Shown here piece after piece: positions 10,152 through 19,082 of a DNA stretch of 64,000 nt. The notes under the pieces are model-generated. The model was not told the DNA's origin, did no database searches, and saw only the letters and a list, made by a program, of their open reading frames with translations. A program made the translations under genes and the position numbers. Every line of letters starts with the position of its first letter. Position 1 is the stretch's first letter. This stretch comes from JAJZNI01 sp035624785 (GTDB lineage: Bacteria; Chloroflexota; Dormibacteria; Aeolococcales; Aeolococcaceae). The stretch spans positions 117,170 through 181,169 of the forward strand of contig DASPQV010000048.1 of assembly GCA_035624785.1 (NCBI GenBank), in the 5' to 3' direction.

Positions 10152-11336
10152 ATGACCCCGCCCAACCGCCGCCGCACCGTACCCATAAACGTGGGAGGCG
10201 TGGTCATCGGGGGCGCCGCTCCGATCTCGGTCCAGACCATGACCAAGACCCAGACCGAGGACGTCCGCGCCACCGTTGCCCAGATCCAGCGAGCCGCGAC
10301 GGCGGGCGCCGACATCGTCCGGGTCACCTGCGACACCCCCGAGGCCGGGGTGGCGCTGCGGGAGATCGTGCGGAGCTCTCCGGTGCCGATCGTTGCCGAC
10401 ATCCATTACGACGCTCCCCGAGCCCTGGAGGCTCTCGAGGCCGGCGTGGCCTGCCTCCGGCTCAACCCGGGCAACATCACTGACCAGGCCAAGGTCCGGG
10501 ACATCGCCCGCGAGGCCAGGGACCGCGGGGTGCCGATGCGGATCGGGGTCAACGCCGGCAGCATCCCCAACCGCAAGGCCCTCCAGCGCGGCCGCGGCGG
10601 CAGCGTGGAGGAGACCGCCGAGCTGATGGTGGAGGCCGCCCTCGGCCACATCCGCATCCTCGAGGAGCTGGACTTCCGCCAGATCAAGGTCTCGCTCAAG
10701 GCCTCCGACGTCGCCACCAACCTGGCGGTGAACCGCCGGTTCGCCGCCCTGGGCAACCTCTATCCGCTCCACCTCGGGCTGACCGAGGCGGGACCGGCCG
10801 ACACCGGCAGCATCAAGAGCGCGATGGGCATCGGCATCCTCCTGGCCGAGGGCATCGGCGACACCATCCGGGTGTCGCTGGTGGCCGAGCCCGAGGAGGA
10901 GGTCCGGGTGGCCCGGCAGATCCTCGACAATCTCGAGGAGAAGGCGAGCGGGCCCAACCTGGTGGCCTGCCCGACCTGCGGCCGGTTGGAGATCGACATG
11001 GTGCCGATGGTCAAGCGGGTCGACGCCGCCCTGCAGCGGATCAGGCGGCCGATCACCGTGTCGGTCATGGGCTGCGTGGTCAACGGCCCAGGCGAGGGGA
11101 TGCACGCCGACATCGGCATCGCCGGCGGGCGTCACAAGGGCGCGCTCTTCAAGTCCGGGCGGGTGATCGCGTCGCTGCCCGAGGAGGAGCTGATCGACGC
11201 CCTGCTCCGCGAGCTGGAGCTGGTGGCGGAGGAGGACGCGGAGCTGCTGGCGGCGGGAAAGCCGCTGCCGGTCGGCTTCGGCGCCGGCGCGCCCGGGAAG
11301 GGCGCGCGCCCGGTGAGGCCACTGAGCGTCTTGTAA
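10152..11336 (+). CDS. ispG: 4-hydroxy-3-methylbut-2-en-1-yl diphosphate synthase (flavodoxin)
   Basis: Fe4S4 enzyme of the MEP pathway converting MEcPP to HMBPP. The cluster ligands are in CPTCGR and VMGCVVNGPGE. The N terminus PISVQTMTKTQTEDV and the segments LRLNPGNI and IGVNAGSIP complete the TIM-barrel signature. The product is 394 aa from ATG 10152. A CTG at 10101 overlapping the rseP stop has GGAGG 6 nt upstream and could be a non-standard start that adds 17 residues. Last gene of the uppS operon. Confidence 0.95.
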   Translation: MTPPNRRRTVPINVGGVVIGGAAPISVQTMTKTQTEDVRATVAQIQRAATAGADIVRVTCDTPEAGVALREIVRSSPVPIVADIHYDAPRALEALEAGVACLRLNPGNITDQAKVRDIAREARDRGVPMRIGVNAGSIPNRKALQRGRGGSVEETAELMVEAALGHIRILEELDFRQIKVSLKASDVATNLAVNRRFAALGNLYPLHLGLTEAGPADTGSIKSAMGIGILLAEGIGDTIRVSLVAEPEEEVRVARQILDNLEEKASGPNLVACPTCGRLEIDMVPMVKRVDAALQRIRRPITVSVMGCVVNGPGEGMHADIGIAGGRHKGALFKSGRVIASLPEEELIDALLRELELVAEEDAELLAAGKPLPVGFGAGAPGKGARPVRPLSVL

Positions 11337-11468
11337 GCGCCACTTGCGTGGCCGGGGCCGCGGTGGCGGCGCTGGCGCCGAGCCCGCGCCGGAAGCGCCC
11401 ATGGACTCCGCCAGTACCGAGCGCCTATATCAACGAGACAGCCATTCGCGTCCCGGGAGGACCTGCCT

Positions 11469-12281
11469 GTGAGAGCCCCTCTTGCTCGCATGCTCGCTGC
11501 CATCTGCGTCGCGGCGACCGGCGGGGTTGCCGCGGCGAGCGCGGTCGGTGCCACCGGGCCGCCGCACGCGACCTGCACCGGCGGACCGGTGGCCGCCGGA
11601 AGCTACGCCTCGCTGACGATCACCGGAACCTGCTTCGGTCCGCCCACCGGGGTGGTCGAGGTGCTCGGCAACCTGATCGTCGGGGAGGGGGCGACGCTGG
11701 TTGCCAACTATCCGTCGACGGGCCCGGGGCAGCCCGAGGGGGACGCCAACATCGTGGTCGGCGGCAACCTCCGGGTCGGAGCCGGCGCCGCCATGATCCT
11801 CGGCTGCGCCGCCGAGATAGGCTGCGCCAGCACCACCCAGGACCGGGTTGACGGCAACCTGACCGCCCGGGGGGCGCTCGGCGTGGTCCTGCACAACAAT
11901 GCTTTCGGCGGCAGCGTCAGCCTGAGCGGCGGCGGGGGAGGGGTGAGCTGCGAGCCCACCGGCATCTTCGCGGCCTTCGGCCTGCCCGTCTACAGCGACA
12001 TCGAGGACAACACCGTGGCCGGCAGCGTCTCGGTGTCCGGTCTCGAGAGCTGCTGGTTCGGGATGCTGCGCAACCTGGTGAGCGGCAATGTCAGCTACCA
12101 CGACAACACCTACGCGGACCCGGACGCCAGCGAAGTGCTCCAGAACACCATCCTCGGCAATCTGTACTGCCGTGACAACCTGCCGGCGGTCCAGTTCGGC
12201 GACTCCGGCGCCGCGCCCAACCAGGTGAGGGGTCGCGCCACCGGGGAGTGCGCCTTCCCGATCTCGGTGCCGCTGGCCTAG
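11469..12281 (+). CDS. Secreted repeat protein of unknown function
   Basis: A 270-aa exported protein I do not recognise. A signal peptide (Arg-rich start, hydrophobic residues ~7-24, Ala-rich cleavage region near residue 28) is followed by irregular ~20-residue units built on GNLxV, GGNLRV, GSVSLSG, GSVSVSG and GNVSYHDN, a pattern expected of a right-handed beta-helix. Several Cys residues may form disulfides. GTG at 11469 is supported by GGGAGG 7-8 nt upstream. An isolated TATAT box at 11426-11430 may be its -10. A GC-rich hairpin follows it, so it is probably monocistronic. Adhesin, surface-layer or polymer-forming roles are all possible. Confidence 0.75.
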   Translation: MRAPLARMLAAICVAATGGVAAASAVGATGPPHATCTGGPVAAGSYASLTITGTCFGPPTGVVEVLGNLIVGEGATLVANYPSTGPGQPEGDANIVVGGNLRVGAGAAMILGCAAEIGCASTTQDRVDGNLTARGALGVVLHNNAFGGSVSLSGGGGGVSCEPTGIFAAFGLPVYSDIEDNTVAGSVSVSGLESCWFGMLRNLVSGNVSYHDNTYADPDASEVLQNTILGNLYCRDNLPAVQFGDSGAAPNQVRGRATGECAFPISVPLA

Positions 12282-12310
12282 ACGACCGGCGACCCCCCAG
12301 CCTAATGCCC

Positions 12311-12340
12311 GGGGAGGGCGCGCTCACGCGAGCCCTCCCC
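12311..12340 (+). terminator. GC-rich hairpin after the secreted-protein gene
   Basis: GGGGAGGGC (12311-12319) pairs with GCCCTCCCC (12332-12340); the loop region contains a further GCG/CGC pairing. No T tract follows. It sits 29 nt after the stop of the upstream gene and before the proS promoter, the position expected of a terminator. Confidence 0.55.
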
Positions 12341-12397
12341 TCCCCGGCGTTCGGGGCTGCGCCGAGCCACCGTGGCAGGCGAGCCTTGCCCACCGGG

Positions 12398-12403
12398 TAC
12401 ACT
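12398..12403 (+). promoter_or_regulatory. -10 box of proS (leaderless)
   Basis: TACACT lies 9 nt before the proS ATG with no Shine-Dalgarno sequence between them, so transcription should start at or next to the A of ATG. No clear -35 is seen. The same arrangement recurs at hisS, thrS and other genes in this window. Confidence 0.5.
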
Positions 12404-12412
12404 CGGCGGTCG

Positions 12413-13870
12413 ATGGCTGACGAGCGCGTTCCCGTGCCCAAGGCGATCACCCGCAAGAGCGTGGACTTCGACCGCTGGTACACCGACGTGGTGCGCCGCG
12501 CGGAGCTCGCCGACTACACCCCCGTCAAGGGCTGCATGGTGATACGGCCCTACGGCTACGCGGTCTGGGAGCGGATCCAGCGGGCCCTCGACGACCTGAT
12601 CAAGCGAACCGGGCACGAGAACATGTACTTCCCGCTGCTCATCCCCGAGTCCTACCTGAACAAGGAGGCGGAGCACGTCGAGGGCTTCGCCCCGGAGGTC
12701 GCCTGGGTGACCCGGGGCGGGGACCGGGAGCTGGACGAGCGGCTGGCCATCCGTCCCACCAGCGAGACCATCATCTGCTCGCTCTTTGCCGACTGGATCC
12801 ACAGCTACCGCGACCTCCCGGTGCTGGTCAACCAGTGGTGCAACATCCTGCGCTGGGAGAAGCGCACCCGGCTCTTCCTGCGCACCACCGAGTTCCTCTG
12901 GCAGGAGGGCCACACCTTCCACGAGACCCACGGCGAGGCCGCCGAGGAGGTCGAGAGGATGCTCGACTGCTACCGCCAGGTGGTCGAGGACTGGCTGGCG
13001 ATCCCAGTGATCCCGGGCCGCAAGACCGCCTCGGAGAAGTTCGCCGGTGCCGAGTACACCCTCTCCATCGAGGCGATGATGAGCGACGGCTGGGCGCTCC
13101 AGTCGGGGACCTCGCATCACCTCGGCCAGAACTTCACCCGCGCCTACGGGATCACCTACACGGATCGCGACAACGCCGTGCAGCACCCCCACCAGACCTC
13201 CTGGGGATTCTCGACCCGGGTGGTCGGCGGCATGATCATGGCCCACGGCGACGACGCTGGCCTGGTGATCCCGCCGCGGGTCGCGCCGGTGCAGGTGGTG
13301 GCCGTGCCTGTGGTGCGCAGCAATGACCCCGAGGGCTCAGCGCAGGTGGAGGAGGCCTGCCGGCGCCTGGAGAACGGGGCTGGGGACGTGCGGCTGAGGG
13401 TCGACAGGCGAGAGGGCATCCGGCCGGGCGAGAAGTACGCCCACTGGGAGCTGCGGGGCGTGCCCCTGCGCGTCACGGTGGGCGCCCGTGACCTGGCCGC
13501 GGGCAGGGTGACGGTGACCAGGAGAGTTGACGGCGAGAGCTGGCTGGAGCCGCTCGATGCGCTCGCCGGCCGGCTGCCCGCCCTGCTCGAGGACGCTCAC
13601 CAGCGCACCCGCGCGCGCGCCCAGGCTCGGCTCGATGAGGGCAGCGTCGAGGTTCGCAGCATCGCCGCGCTGCGCGAGGCCTTCGCGGTCCGGCCGGTGT
13701 TCGCCAACGCGCCCTTCTGCGAGAGACCCCTATGCGAGGCGGCGGTGACGTCGGCGGCTCACGCCCTGACCGTCCGGGTGCTCCGGCGCGACCGCAGCGG
13801 TGAGCTGGGGCGCTGTATCGCCTGCGGCGAGCCGTCCTCCGAGATCGCGGTCGTCGCCCGCTCGTACTGA
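12413..13870 (+). CDS. proS: Prolyl-tRNA synthetase (archaeal/eukaryotic type)
   Basis: Class II synthetase charging tRNA-Pro. At 485 aa it has the short archaeal/eukaryotic-type layout: the N-terminal DYTPVKGCMVIRPYGYAVWE, no inserted editing domain, and an extra C-terminal domain ending with CIACGEPS, part of the zinc-binding region of this type. RPTSETIICSLFADW and WRTTEFLWQEGHT-like segments are the class II active site. ATG at 12413 follows a -10 box directly. Thermus and many Terrabacteria carry this type; E. coli-type ProRS is ~570 aa with an INS domain. Confidence 0.96.
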   Translation: MADERVPVPKAITRKSVDFDRWYTDVVRRAELADYTPVKGCMVIRPYGYAVWERIQRALDDLIKRTGHENMYFPLLIPESYLNKEAEHVEGFAPEVAWVTRGGDRELDERLAIRPTSETIICSLFADWIHSYRDLPVLVNQWCNILRWEKRTRLFLRTTEFLWQEGHTFHETHGEAAEEVERMLDCYRQVVEDWLAIPVIPGRKTASEKFAGAEYTLSIEAMMSDGWALQSGTSHHLGQNFTRAYGITYTDRDNAVQHPHQTSWGFSTRVVGGMIMAHGDDAGLVIPPRVAPVQVVAVPVVRSNDPEGSAQVEEACRRLENGAGDVRLRVDRREGIRPGEKYAHWELRGVPLRVTVGARDLAAGRVTVTRRVDGESWLEPLDALAGRLPALLEDAHQRTRARAQARLDEGSVEVRSIAALREAFAVRPVFANAPFCERPLCEAAVTSAAHALTVRVLRRDRSGELGRCIACGEPSSEIAVVARSY

Positions 13871-13933
13871 GGTCGGTGGCACACGGCCCCGGCCGGTGGC
13901 CAGCCCGTAGCCGCTGGCGGGCCACCCGGGCGG

Positions 13934-13955
13934 GGCTGCCCCGGCGGGGGCAGCC
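13934..13955 (+). terminator. Strong hairpin after proS
   Basis: GGCTGCCCC (13934-13942) and GGGGCAGCC (13947-13955) form a perfect 9-bp stem over a GGCG tetraloop, 63 nt after the proS stop. No T tract follows. The rest of the 210-bp proS-rel gap is GC-rich and shows nothing else except the rel promoter. Confidence 0.6.
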
Positions 13956-14061
13956 AGAGGCTGGGACAGCGCGGGGGGAGGCCGGGCCCGGCCAGCGGGC
14001 CCCCCGGAGCCCCAGGCGGTCCGAGTCCAGCCGACCGGTTTAGGCATGGATGGGCGGCCGG

Positions 14062-14067
14062 TAGACT
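14062..14067 (+). promoter_or_regulatory. -10 box of rel
   Basis: TAGACT lies 13 nt before the rel ATG; TTTAGG (14039-14044) at a 17-nt spacing is a weak -35. The leader would be only about 5-6 nt, with no Shine-Dalgarno sequence. Confidence 0.5.
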
Positions 14068-14080
14068 CGTCCCAGCGCAG

Positions 14081-16222
14081 ATGCCCTTCACCGAGTTGGA
14101 GTCCCGGATCGGGTACCTGCCCGAGGCGGATCGCGCCCTCCTCCGGCGGGCGTACGACGCTGCCGCCGAAGCTCACGACGGCCAGTTCCGGCTCTCCGGG
14201 GAGCCCTACGTCGAGCATCCCCTGGCGGCTGCGGTGCTGCTCAGCGAGCTGCGGCTCGACGCCGAGACCCTCGCCGCCGCGCTCCTCCACGACACCGTCG
14301 AGGACACCAGCCTCACCCTGGATGACGTCCGCAGGGACTTCGGCGCCGAGGTGGCCCGGCTGGTCGAGGGCGTCACCAAGCTGGGCAAGATCCACGTCCA
14401 CAGCCGGGAGCAGGCCCAGGCCGAGAACATCCGCAAGATGCTGGTGGCGATGGCCGAGGACATCCGGGTGGTCCTCATCAAGCTGGCCGACCGGCTCCAC
14501 AACATGCGCACCGTCGCGGCGCACACCGAGGAGCGCCGCCGCCGCATCAGCCGCGAGACCCTGGACATCTACGCCCCGCTGGCGCACCGGCTGGGCATCT
14601 GGCAGTTCAAGGCGGAGCTCGAGGACCTCGCCTTCGCCCAGCTGGATTCCGTGGCTTACCACGACGTCGAGACCAAGCTGCGGGTCGGCGGGGAGCAGCG
14701 CCAGCAATTGGTCCGCGATCTCAGCGAGATCCTGGAGCGGGAGCTGAAGGCAGTCGGGGTCCGGGCCGAGCTGTCGGGGCGGTCCAAGAACGTCTACGGG
14801 ATCGTCGAGAAGATGCGGCGCCAGCAGAAGGAGTTCGACGAGATCTACGACATCATGGCGGTGCGGGTGGTGGTGGACTCGGTCAAGGACTGCTACACCG
14901 CGCTGGGCGTGGTCCACAGCCTCTGGAAGCCGATCCCGGGCCGGTTCAAGGACTACGTGGCGATGCCCAAGGGCAACGGCTACCAGTCGCTGCACACCAC
15001 CGTCATCTCTCACAGCGGTGAGCCCGTCGAGGTGCAGATCCGCACCCTGGAGATGCACCGCACCGCCGAATACGGCATCGCCGCCCACTGGCACTACAAG
15101 GCGGGGGGCGCCCAGCAGGTGCGCTTCGACGAGCGCTACAGCTGGCTCCGCCTGCTGATGGACTGGCAGAAGGAGCTGCTCGACGCCGAGGCCTTCGTCG
15201 ACACCGTCAAGGTCGACATCTTCCAGGACGAGGTCTTCGTCTTCACCCCCAAGGGCGACGTCCGCTCCCTGCCGGCGGGGAGCACCACCGTCGACTTCGC
15301 CTACCGGGTCCACACCGACGTCGGCCACCGCTGCATCGGGGCCAAGGTCAACAGCCGGATGGTGCCCCTCGACTACCGCCTGGCCAACGGCGACATCGTC
15401 GAGATCCTGACCACCAAAGGGCCCCACGGGCCCTCCCGGGACTGGCTCAACTTCGTCAAGACCTCGACCGCCAAGGAGAAGATCCGGCAGTGGTTCAAGC
15501 GGGAGCGCCGCGAGGAGAACGTCACCAAGGGCCGGGAGCTGCTGGACAAGGAGTTCCGGCGCCTCCGCCAGACCCCGCTCGCCTCGCTCAAGGACGACGG
15601 CCTGCTCGACCTGGCCAGGGAGTTCAAGTACCCGAATTCCGACGACTTCCTGGCCGCGATCGGCTACGGCGAGCTCTCGGCGCGGACCGTGGTGCTCCGC
15701 CACGCCGACCGGGAGGCGGCCGCCGCCGAGGACGGCCACGGCCCGGCGATCCCGCTCACCGCCCCCACCGCGCCGCCCAGCGGCGAGGTCAGGGTGCACG
15801 GGGTGGGCGGGATGCTGACCAGTTTCGCCCGCTGCTGCAACCCCCTGCCCGGTGAGCCGATCCGGGGTTACGTCACCCGTGGCCGGGGCGTCTCGGTGCA
15901 CCGGGCCAGCTGCGCCAGCCTCCGCCACGCCCACGACCCGGAGCGGCTGGTCGAGGTGGAGTGGGAGAGGGGCGCCCACCAGGTCTACCCGGTGAGCATC
16001 AAGATCGAGGCCTGGGACCGCACCGGGCTGCTCCGTGACATCGCTGCGGTGATCGCCGAGTCCAAGATCAACCTGGCGGGGGCCGACGTCCAGGTCTACG
16101 ACGACCGGACCGCGGTGATCTCCACGGTGGTGGAGATCAGCAACCTCACCCAGCTCAGCCGCCTCCTGGAGCGGCTGGAACAGGTCCGCGACGTCCACAC
16201 CGTGGCCCGGGAGGTGGGTTAG
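14081..16222 (+). CDS. rel: Bifunctional (p)ppGpp synthetase/hydrolase (Rel/SpoT)
   Basis: Long RSH enzyme controlling the stringent response. Domain order: HD hydrolase (LLHDTVED at ~69-76, RLHNMRT), synthetase (GRSKNVYGIVEKM ~230 and RFKDYVAMPKGNGYQSLH), TGS (DEVFVFTPKGDVRSLP), the conserved-Cys region (FARCCNPLPGEPI) and a C-terminal ACT domain. It is 713 aa, the usual length. HD and synthetase residues both look intact, so it should make and degrade (p)ppGpp. Monocistronic: own promoter, hairpins after the stop. Confidence 0.96.
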   Translation: MPFTELESRIGYLPEADRALLRRAYDAAAEAHDGQFRLSGEPYVEHPLAAAVLLSELRLDAETLAAALLHDTVEDTSLTLDDVRRDFGAEVARLVEGVTKLGKIHVHSREQAQAENIRKMLVAMAEDIRVVLIKLADRLHNMRTVAAHTEERRRRISRETLDIYAPLAHRLGIWQFKAELEDLAFAQLDSVAYHDVETKLRVGGEQRQQLVRDLSEILERELKAVGVRAELSGRSKNVYGIVEKMRRQQKEFDEIYDIMAVRVVVDSVKDCYTALGVVHSLWKPIPGRFKDYVAMPKGNGYQSLHTTVISHSGEPVEVQIRTLEMHRTAEYGIAAHWHYKAGGAQQVRFDERYSWLRLLMDWQKELLDAEAFVDTVKVDIFQDEVFVFTPKGDVRSLPAGSTTVDFAYRVHTDVGHRCIGAKVNSRMVPLDYRLANGDIVEILTTKGPHGPSRDWLNFVKTSTAKEKIRQWFKRERREENVTKGRELLDKEFRRLRQTPLASLKDDGLLDLAREFKYPNSDDFLAAIGYGELSARTVVLRHADREAAAAEDGHGPAIPLTAPTAPPSGEVRVHGVGGMLTSFARCCNPLPGEPIRGYVTRGRGVSVHRASCASLRHAHDPERLVEVEWERGAHQVYPVSIKIEAWDRTGLLRDIAAVIAESKINLAGADVQVYDDRTAVISTVVEISNLTQLSRLLERLEQVRDVHTVAREVG

Positions 16223-16260
16223 CCCGCAGCTCCACCGGTGCCGGCCCGGCATCCGCCGTA

Positions 16261-16280
16261 GCCGGTTCTCCACAACCGGC
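16261..16280 (+). terminator. Hairpin after rel
   Basis: GCCGGTT (16261-16267) pairs perfectly with AACCGGC (16274-16280) over a 6-nt loop. A second small hairpin (TGTGG...CCACA) follows within 30 nt. There is no T tract. It lies ~40 nt after the rel stop. Confidence 0.5.
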
Positions 16281-16418
16281 CGGGCGGGTTGTGGCAGAGA
16301 CCACACCGGCGCGTTACCGGCGTCTGCCACCTTTGGCGCGATGGCAGGAGATCCCGCCCGGTCCTGTGTGCCTGCGAGCCAGCGCGAGGGCCGGAGAGCG
16401 CGAACGGAGGTGAGTGGG

Positions 16419-18125
16419 GTGCGAGCAAGAAGGCGGGGGGGGCGCCAGGGCGGACAGATCATCCCCATGGTGGCTCTGCTGTTGATCGTCCTGACCGGAT
16501 TCGCGGCTCTGACCATCGACGCCGGCGTTGCCTACACCCAGTCTCGGAACGACCAGGACGTGGCCGACGCGGCCGCCCTGGCGGCCTCCTACTGGATCTT
16601 CAGTCAGGCCAGCCCGACCAGCACCACCATCGCCGGCGCCTACACCGCGGCCAGTGACGTCAACACGCTGGACTGCCGGAACGCCTCCTGTCCGCTGACC
16701 CTCAACTTCTACACCGGCAGCCAGTACACGCCCGGCAACCCACCGACCGTCAACACGCCCCAGTGCTCGGCCACCTCGTCCAGCAGCAGCTGCCTCGGCA
16801 CCACCTACATCGGCACCGGCTCGACCATGATTGCCTACGTCGGAGCCACCATCAACGCCACCGCCACCAACTACTTCGCCTCTGGCACGCAGCCGTTCGC
16901 GGTGAACAATCAGGCCGTCGCCCAGGTCAGCGCCACCGGAAGCACCCAGGGTTCCAGCAGCCCCAACCCCACCGTAGCCTGCGAGGTCTGCATCTTCCAC
17001 GACGTCACCAGCAACGGGTCTCAGAACAGCCTCAACGCCGCTGGCGGTAGCATCGACATCGGCGGCTACGTGTTCTTCAACAGCTCCAACGACACCATCA
17101 AGACCGCCACCGGATCCGGGTACGGTATCGTCATCGACGGGTTGGACCAATACAACAGCGGGTCGGTCTACAGCAACGGCAGCAGCAACCTGATCGAGGC
17201 GGACGGGATCCTCGACATCGATGGCGGAAGCAACTACGCGATCTACTTCAACTCCAGCAACGATGAGGTCGAGACCAACACCGGGACCAAGAGCAATATC
17301 AACATCAGCGGCAGTGTGCACCTGAACGGTGGCACGATCAGCCCGAGTCAGTATGGCACCGCGGCCACCCCCGCCTTCTCGGACCCGCTCGCCGGCATCG
17401 GCACGCCCGCCTACACGGACAGCAAGGGGAACACGTTCTCGGCGCCCAGCTACAGCCCCGTGTCGGGCGACACCATCTGGACCAATCACGGAAGCTGGAC
17501 CTACCCCTACAGCCCGTCATGCCCCAGCTCGGAGACGCTCAGCCCCGGTATCTACACGACCATCCAGAACACGGCGTGCAGCAATGCCACCATCAACTTC
17601 CAGCCCGGGCTCTACGTGCTGGACGGAACCGGCTCGGAGCAGGGTCTGTTCATCAACTCCGGCACCACCACGCTGTCCGGAAGCGGGGTCACCTTCTACT
17701 TCACCTGCAACAGTGGTGGCAACCCGGCAGCGTGCGGCACCTACAACTACAATTCGAGCACGGGGAAAGGAAGCTGCGCCTCGACGTCCAACGGCGCGCA
17801 ATTCTACAACAACGCCGCGGTAACCCTGAACCTGGCCGGCGGTAGCGACAGCAATGACATTCTGTTCTTCGCCGACCGCTGCAACAGCAGCGACGTGATG
17901 TACGTCAATTCATCCGGGCTGACGGCGAGCTCAGGTTACCCATCGGGAACCCTGTACGCGTACTCGGGCACCGTGTTCATGAACGCAAGCACCAACGCGA
18001 TCCCCTCGCCCATGCTCATCGGTTGGCTGTACTACAACACCAGTAGTTCGACTCTCGGAACGACCTCCGGGTCGATCGCGATCGGCGGCGCTTCATCACC
18101 GGTGGTGGGCGGGCTGGTGCAGTAG
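16419..18125 (+). CDS. TadG-like pilus/surface protein with large exported beta-repeat domain
   Basis: 568 aa. The N terminus has the Tad (TadE/G-like) signature: a basic stretch, then GGQIIPMVALLLIVLTGFAAL as a membrane helix (~residues 11-33), then DAGVAYTQSRNDQDVADAAALAA. The remaining ~500 exported residues are rich in Ser, Thr, Asn, Gly and Tyr and contain recurring strand units (VFFNSSNDTI, IYFNSSNDEV, LFINSGTTTL, MYVNSSGLT) suggestive of a beta-helix. GTG at 16419 is supported by ACGGAGG 8 nt upstream. Codon use (AAC, AGC, ACC) and GC differ from neighbouring genes because of composition. It heads a group of three Tad-type proteins; no TadA ATPase, TadB/C or Flp pilin is in view. Confidence 0.8.
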   Translation: MRARRRGGRQGGQIIPMVALLLIVLTGFAALTIDAGVAYTQSRNDQDVADAAALAASYWIFSQASPTSTTIAGAYTAASDVNTLDCRNASCPLTLNFYTGSQYTPGNPPTVNTPQCSATSSSSSCLGTTYIGTGSTMIAYVGATINATATNYFASGTQPFAVNNQAVAQVSATGSTQGSSSPNPTVACEVCIFHDVTSNGSQNSLNAAGGSIDIGGYVFFNSSNDTIKTATGSGYGIVIDGLDQYNSGSVYSNGSSNLIEADGILDIDGGSNYAIYFNSSNDEVETNTGTKSNINISGSVHLNGGTISPSQYGTAATPAFSDPLAGIGTPAYTDSKGNTFSAPSYSPVSGDTIWTNHGSWTYPYSPSCPSSETLSPGIYTTIQNTACSNATINFQPGLYVLDGTGSEQGLFINSGTTTLSGSGVTFYFTCNSGGNPAACGTYNYNSSTGKGSCASTSNGAQFYNNAAVTLNLAGGSDSNDILFFADRCNSSDVMYVNSSGLTASSGYPSGTLYAYSGTVFMNASTNAIPSPMLIGWLYYNTSSSTLGTTSGSIAIGGASSPVVGGLVQ

Positions 18126-18263
18126 CCGGCCCTGGCGGCTGTCGGGCAGGCATCCCAGCGCAGGGTTGTTACATATAGGTCGCAGTTCGGTGAGTGGCCT
18201 GTACTTCCCCTCGGCTACGCTGGGAGCCGGCCGGTAGGCGCCGAGATGGAGGTTGGTTGGCAG

Positions 18264-19082
18264 ATGGCGCTGGGGCGCGAGGTGCTTCCAGAAGCTCGTC
18301 GGCGCGGATTGGCGAGGCGCCGAGGGCGTCGCGGCCAGGCCATGGTCGAGTTCGCGCTCACCCTTCCCCTGGTGCTGCTCCTGGCCCTCTCGGTGTTGGA
18401 CTACGGCTACTACATGGAGCACCTCAACAACATCTCGACGGTGGTCAGGGACGGTGCCAGGTTCGCCAGCGAATTCACGGGCAACAGCCCGTGGGGGAGC
18501 TTCTGCCCCGACCCGGTCTCGTCAGCGGGCGTCTACTCATGCCCACTGTCGACCGATCCCTCGGACAAGGTGGAATCGCTGATCCAGATGGAGTCGGAGA
18601 GCCTGACCGTTCCCGAGGGCGGGCTCCCGCTCGACAACATCGACTGCTGCTGGGGTGGCGCCGGTGGTGGCAGCGGCTGCCCGAGCGGGTCGGGCACCAC
18701 GGTGCCCTCGACCTTCGGTGCCACCGCCCAGATACCCACCGGTTGGCCGACGTCCACGTGGCCGAGCGGGATCACGGTCACCGACGCGGCGCCGCTGAGC
18801 TGCATGTCGATCACCTACTGGACCAGCTCCCCGCAGGATTACCAGAGCTCGCATCTGAGCCTGTGCGGATACTGGTCGGCTGACGCCAACAACTATGCGG
18901 GCGCGTTCGTGTCCGTGGGCAGCAGCGGGACGTGCACCCCGGCCGCCGGGCAGCTCGTCCAGGTCACCGTGATGTACAAGTGGAGCCAGGTGGCGCCCGG
19001 CCCCTCGTTCGTGATCCTGAACTCCGTCTTTGGGCTCAGCGTCACCGCTCAGCAGACCTACTCCTTCGTGGTGACGGCATGA
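18264..19082 (+). CDS. TadE-like minor pilin
   Basis: 272 aa. After a basic leader (RRRGLARRRGRRG) comes QAMVEFALTLPLVLLLALSVLDYG, the class signature of TadE-type pseudopilins: the Glu after the cleavage-like site, then one hydrophobic helix. The ~200-residue exported part has a Ser/Gly/Thr-rich sequence with many Cys (CCWGG..., SLCGYW, GTCTP), probably disulfide-bonded. ATG 18264 has GGAGG 11 nt upstream; ATG 18246 is an alternative. An AT-rich patch (18165-18180, TTGTTACATATAGG) may hold the promoter. The stop overlaps the next TadE-like gene (ATGA). Confidence 0.78.
   Translation: MALGREVLPEARRRGLARRRGRRGQAMVEFALTLPLVLLLALSVLDYGYYMEHLNNISTVVRDGARFASEFTGNSPWGSFCPDPVSSAGVYSCPLSTDPSDKVESLIQMESESLTVPEGGLPLDNIDCCWGGAGGGSGCPSGSGTTVPSTFGATAQIPTGWPTSTWPSGITVTDAAPLSCMSITYWTSSPQDYQSSHLSLCGYWSADANNYAGAFVSVGSSGTCTPAAGQLVQVTVMYKWSQVAPGPSFVILNSVFGLSVTAQQTYSFVVTA

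Noticed and set aside
12290..12412. T-box or other aminoacyl-tRNA-synthetase leader riboswitch before proS, hisS or thrS
   Set aside because: The -10 boxes lie 9-10 nt before the start codons, leaving no leader; no T-box sequence or specifier hairpin is seen.
13730..16516. 928-aa open frame on the minus strand opposite rel
   Set aside because: The plus strand encodes an unmistakable Rel/SpoT; the minus translation has the composition typical of antisense GC-rich frames.
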